Assembly (NCBI GenBank): GCA_000818095.1
Contig: CP009417.1
Span: 496,001 to 560,000 of the forward strand
Direction of reading: 5' to 3'
Length of the DNA stretch: 64,000 nucleotides
DNA from: Jeotgalibacillus malaysiensis
GTDB taxonomy: Bacteria > Bacillota > Bacilli > Bacillales > Jeotgalibacillaceae
A program made the position numbers and the translations under genes. The notes under the pieces are model-generated. The model saw nothing but the letters and a program-made list of their open reading frames with translations. It was not told the DNA's origin and searched no databases. Position 1 is the stretch's first letter, and every line of letters starts with the position of its first letter. Positions 62,417 through 64,000 of the stretch are shown here, piece after piece.

Positions 62417-62749
62417 ATGGAAAGAAATGCTTATGTAAATTACTATCAAGGATTATCTGATATATTCATGCCAGAAGAGGTGAAACGCATCTTCTGCAGA
62501 ATCCCATCACAATGGGGCTATCTTCTTGAGATGGCTCTTGTCGAAACGGCAAAAACAGATGAGGAAAGAGCTATCGTCTTGGGGAGTCATGAGAAACTCA
62601 CGACACATTCCGTTGAATCTGTTTTTAGACACATGGAAGCATCAGGCATTCGGTTTGACATTCAACAGCAACGATTGATAGTCGTGAATCGTTATGACAT
62701 ATTAGATGTCTTTACCTGGTATCGGAAATTCCTAAAAGAATGGGAGTGA
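62417..62749 (+). CDS. Hypothetical protein
   Basis: 110 aa. Mixed alpha/beta with aromatic residues ('NYYQGLSDIFMPEEVKRIFC', 'RLIVVNRYDILDVFTWYRKF'). Four nt before the next gene, so the two form an operon. No motif recognised. Confidence 0.7.
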   Translation: MERNAYVNYYQGLSDIFMPEEVKRIFCRIPSQWGYLLEMALVETAKTDEERAIVLGSHEKLTTHSVESVFRHMEASGIRFDIQQQRLIVVNRYDILDVFTWYRKFLKEWE

Positions 62750-62753
62750 AGCT

Positions 62754-63104
62754 ATGAAGCTATATACAAATCCACAAACGTTCCGGCATGAATTTGAGCC
62801 TGGGATAGGGTACGAAGGTCGAATCCTAATCGACGACACGCCTTCTCTACTCGACAAGTTGTTCAAACGAACAGCTTACTATGAAAAAGTCGATATTTCC
62901 ATCTATGACTTCAATAAAGAAGAACTCATTGGAGCGGGAGAGACACGTTGGGTAAGAATCGGGAAATTAGGACGATTACGAATGGCACATTCTCTCCGTA
63001 GAGAAGAGCTAAAAGCGTGGGAGTTGTGTAAGGAACATGTAGGACGTGACATTCCATTTTCGTCTGCAATTGAAGAAGGATTGATTCGGAACACATCGGG
63101 ATAA
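62754..63104 (+). CDS. Hypothetical protein
   Basis: 116 aa. Beta-rich N-terminus ('FEPGIGYEGRILIDDTPSLL', 'KVDISIYDFNKEELIGAGET') and a basic helix ('RLRMAHSLRREELKAWELCK'). Second gene of a two-gene operon; its final codons form the left arm of the terminator. No family recognised. Confidence 0.7.
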   Translation: MKLYTNPQTFRHEFEPGIGYEGRILIDDTPSLLDKLFKRTAYYEKVDISIYDFNKEELIGAGETRWVRIGKLGRLRMAHSLRREELKAWELCKEHVGRDIPFSSAIEEGLIRNTSG

Positions 63105-63123
63105 AGAACTCGATGTGTTTTAT
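63090..63123 (+). terminator. Terminator overlapping the stop codon
   Basis: AACACATCG...CGATGTGTT with short T-rich tail. Confidence 0.75.
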
Positions 63124-63144
63124 CCTTAGCGTCAAATAGGTTCA

Positions 63145-63229
63145 TTGTAGTTATGAAGATAACGGTATCAAACTACAATATATGGTTATGAAAATTAGGA
63201 ATGTGCTCGCACATTTTATTTCAAAGGAG
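63145..63229 (+). promoter_or_regulatory. Inverted repeat and leader hairpin of lipoprotein gene
   Basis: TTGTAGTT (63145-63152) / AACTACAA (63171-63178), perfect 8-bp arms 18 nt apart; then hairpin AATGTGC-TC-GCACATT (63200-63215) and TTATTTCAAAGGAG. Confidence 0.6.
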
Positions 63230-63238
63230 ACAATTAAC

Positions 63239-63505
63239 ATGAAAAAATTGATTGCAGTATTCGGATTATCAACAGCTTTACTATTGGCAGGATGTGAAGG
63301 TGAAGTGGATGCAGGCAGTAATACGAACGAAGAACTCTATCTTGAAACCGTACAGGAGTTTGATATGGACTATGGATACGGGGGCGAAGTTGTTCGTGAC
63401 CCGGATACAGGATGTATGTATTTCGTGACGTATGGCGACACCATTCATCCATACTACGATGTAGATGGTGAGGTTGCTGGATGTGGGGATTTTCAAAATC
63501 CGTAA
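63239..63505 (+). CDS. DUF6440-like lipoprotein
   Basis: 88 aa from ATG 63239 (AAAGGAG 9 nt upstream). Signal peptide with lipobox 'ALLLAGC'. After a short linker, 'GEVVRDPDTGCMYFVTYGDT' and 'IHPYYDVDGEVAGC' match the small DUF6440 domain. Exported and lipid-anchored; function unknown. Confidence 0.85.
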   Translation: MKKLIAVFGLSTALLLAGCEGEVDAGSNTNEELYLETVQEFDMDYGYGGEVVRDPDTGCMYFVTYGDTIHPYYDVDGEVAGCGDFQNP

Positions 63506-63519
63506 AGGAGGATGAGGGT

Positions 63520-63675
63520 ATGAAAGAGACATTAAAAGAACTTCTTAAAGAACATCTGCAGGTCGAAGTAAAAGAAGTAGAAGATATGTACTCAAGAGAC
63601 CTTGTAGTGACGATATCCTTTGATGGAGAAGAAATTGCTTCTTCCAGTCATCAATTGGAACACAAAGGTTGGTAA
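63520..63675 (+). CDS. Very small hypothetical protein
   Basis: 51 aa from ATG 63520, 8 nt after AAAGGAGG and 14 nt after the lipoprotein stop. Amphipathic helix ('ETLKELLKEHLQVEVKEVED') and a strand. No family recognised. Confidence 0.65.
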   Translation: MKETLKELLKEHLQVEVKEVEDMYSRDLVVTISFDGEEIASSSHQLEHKGW

Positions 63676-63728
63676 CAGCTTCATCTATTATTTGCAATGA
63701 ATTCACTTTAAAAATGGAGGCGGTTTTG

Positions 63729-63899
63729 ATGAAAACCCAGGAAAAATACTTTGTAACACACAGCAACGGAGAGTTTATGGTAATCTATGAGGACTTTAGC
63801 GAAACAGCGGGTCACTTCTATTCCACAGAGAAAGATGGATTTGAGACCGAAACAGATGCTCAGAAATATGCAGATAAGCTGAATGGGCTTGCGATGTAA
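63729..63899 (+). CDS. Very small hypothetical protein
   Basis: 56 aa from ATG 63729, 8 nt after TGGAGG. Beta then helix ('KYFVTHSNGEFMVIYEDFSE', 'DAQKYADKLNGLAM'). Likely last gene of the lipoprotein operon. No family recognised. Confidence 0.65.
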   Translation: MKTQEKYFVTHSNGEFMVIYEDFSETAGHFYSTEKDGFETETDAQKYADKLNGLAM

Positions 63900-63906
63900 G
63901 TAATGT

Positions 63907-63935
63907 AAAAGACGCTCACACTGAGTGTCTTTTTG
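63907..63935 (+). terminator. Intrinsic terminator
   Basis: AAAGACGCTCA-CAC-TGAGTGTCTTT plus T run. Confidence 0.85.
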
Positions 63936-64000
63936 TTATGAATCCAATTGATTTTGCTTAGAATATAAAGTTCAAAAAACTTAGGGAATGTGTGTACACA

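Noticed and set aside
1-64000. Prophage or phage genome
   Set aside because: No capsid, portal, terminase, tail, lysis or DNA replication genes; the wall hydrolases have signal peptides and SH3b repeats rather than phage endolysin context.
1-64000. tRNA, rRNA or insertion sequences
   Set aside because: I saw no cloverleaf-like segment with a TTCGA arm, no rRNA-like stretch and no transposase ORF with terminal repeats.

Overview
This 64-kb window comes from a low-to-moderate GC Gram-positive bacterium, most likely Bacillota/Bacillales. Genes have strong AGGAGG-type ribosome sites, frequent GTG/TTG starts and U-tract terminators, and many families are typical of Bacillus relatives (bPH_1, YitT, TelA, UPF0316, SH3b/3D-domain and M23 wall proteins, DUF2325). 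I see no rRNA, tRNA, ribosomal protein, replication or phage structural gene and no insertion sequence. About 90 short, mostly small genes in both orientations, many of unknown function, look like the accessory part of a large plasmid or similar extrachromosomal element. A VirD4/FtsK-like P-loop ATPase and a TadE-like pseudopilin hint at transfer or secretion. A genus cannot be fixed from sequence alone.

Layout. 0-6 kb: two paralogous nuclease-like proteins, a class A penicillin-binding protein, a KASIII-like enzyme. 6.3-8.7 kb: TadE-like protein, then a CmoA-like enzyme translationally coupled to a DNA cytosine-5 methyltransferase. 9-16 kb: PIN-PhoH ATPase, zinc phospholipase-like protein, P-loop ATPase, an XRE repressor divergent from an M23 endopeptidase. 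16-23 kb: SH3b-glucosaminidase, MazG-like pyrophosphohydrolase, pullulanase, DUF262 protein. 23-30 kb: HD hydrolase of CCA-enzyme type, sce7726 nuclease-like protein, TelA/SPFH membrane operon, ADP-ribosyltransferase (ART). 30-40 kb: secreted SH3b and 3D proteins, lipoprotein, K+ channel, PH-domain protein, T4 Rnl1-type RNA ligase, YitT. 40-52 kb: an ART-HD fusion, NERD nuclease, metallophosphoesterase, DUF2325 protein, and an ART overlapping a dual-specificity phosphatase. 52-64 kb: mostly small unknowns plus GNAT acetyltransferases, an Rnl5-type RNA ligase, an ASCH protein, a GIY-YIG endonuclease and a lipoprotein.

Three genome-scale signals stand out. (1) A 14-bp palindrome, TTGAC-N4-GTCAA, occurs about 28 times (13 perfect arms), almost always just upstream of a gene, with its left half serving as the -35 and a -10 usually 16-18 bp further on; at 51.4 kb one copy supplies the -35 for two divergent promoters. 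It looks like one element-wide regulon, and the XRE repressor, whose own promoter carries a degraded copy, is a candidate regulator. (2) A second class of upstream elements, consensus TTGCATAGNATA, precedes about a dozen other genes. (3) Many transcripts of both classes appear to begin with a short hairpin placed just before the ribosome site, often followed by ATTTTATTTTAAAGGAG.

Functionally, the most exciting candidate is the CmoA-methyltransferase pair at 6.9-8.7 kb. CmoA makes carboxy-S-adenosylmethionine, and the adjacent C5 methyltransferase has a non-canonical motif IV (PCK) and a motif X that lacks the usual Gly-Asn. Together they could put 5-carboxymethylcytosine, rather than 5-methylcytosine, into DNA. 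A second theme is RNA end repair and NAD-based modification: two different RNA ligases, a CCA-type HD hydrolase, a metallophosphoesterase, PIN-PhoH, and at least three ART-fold proteins including the ART-HD fusion.
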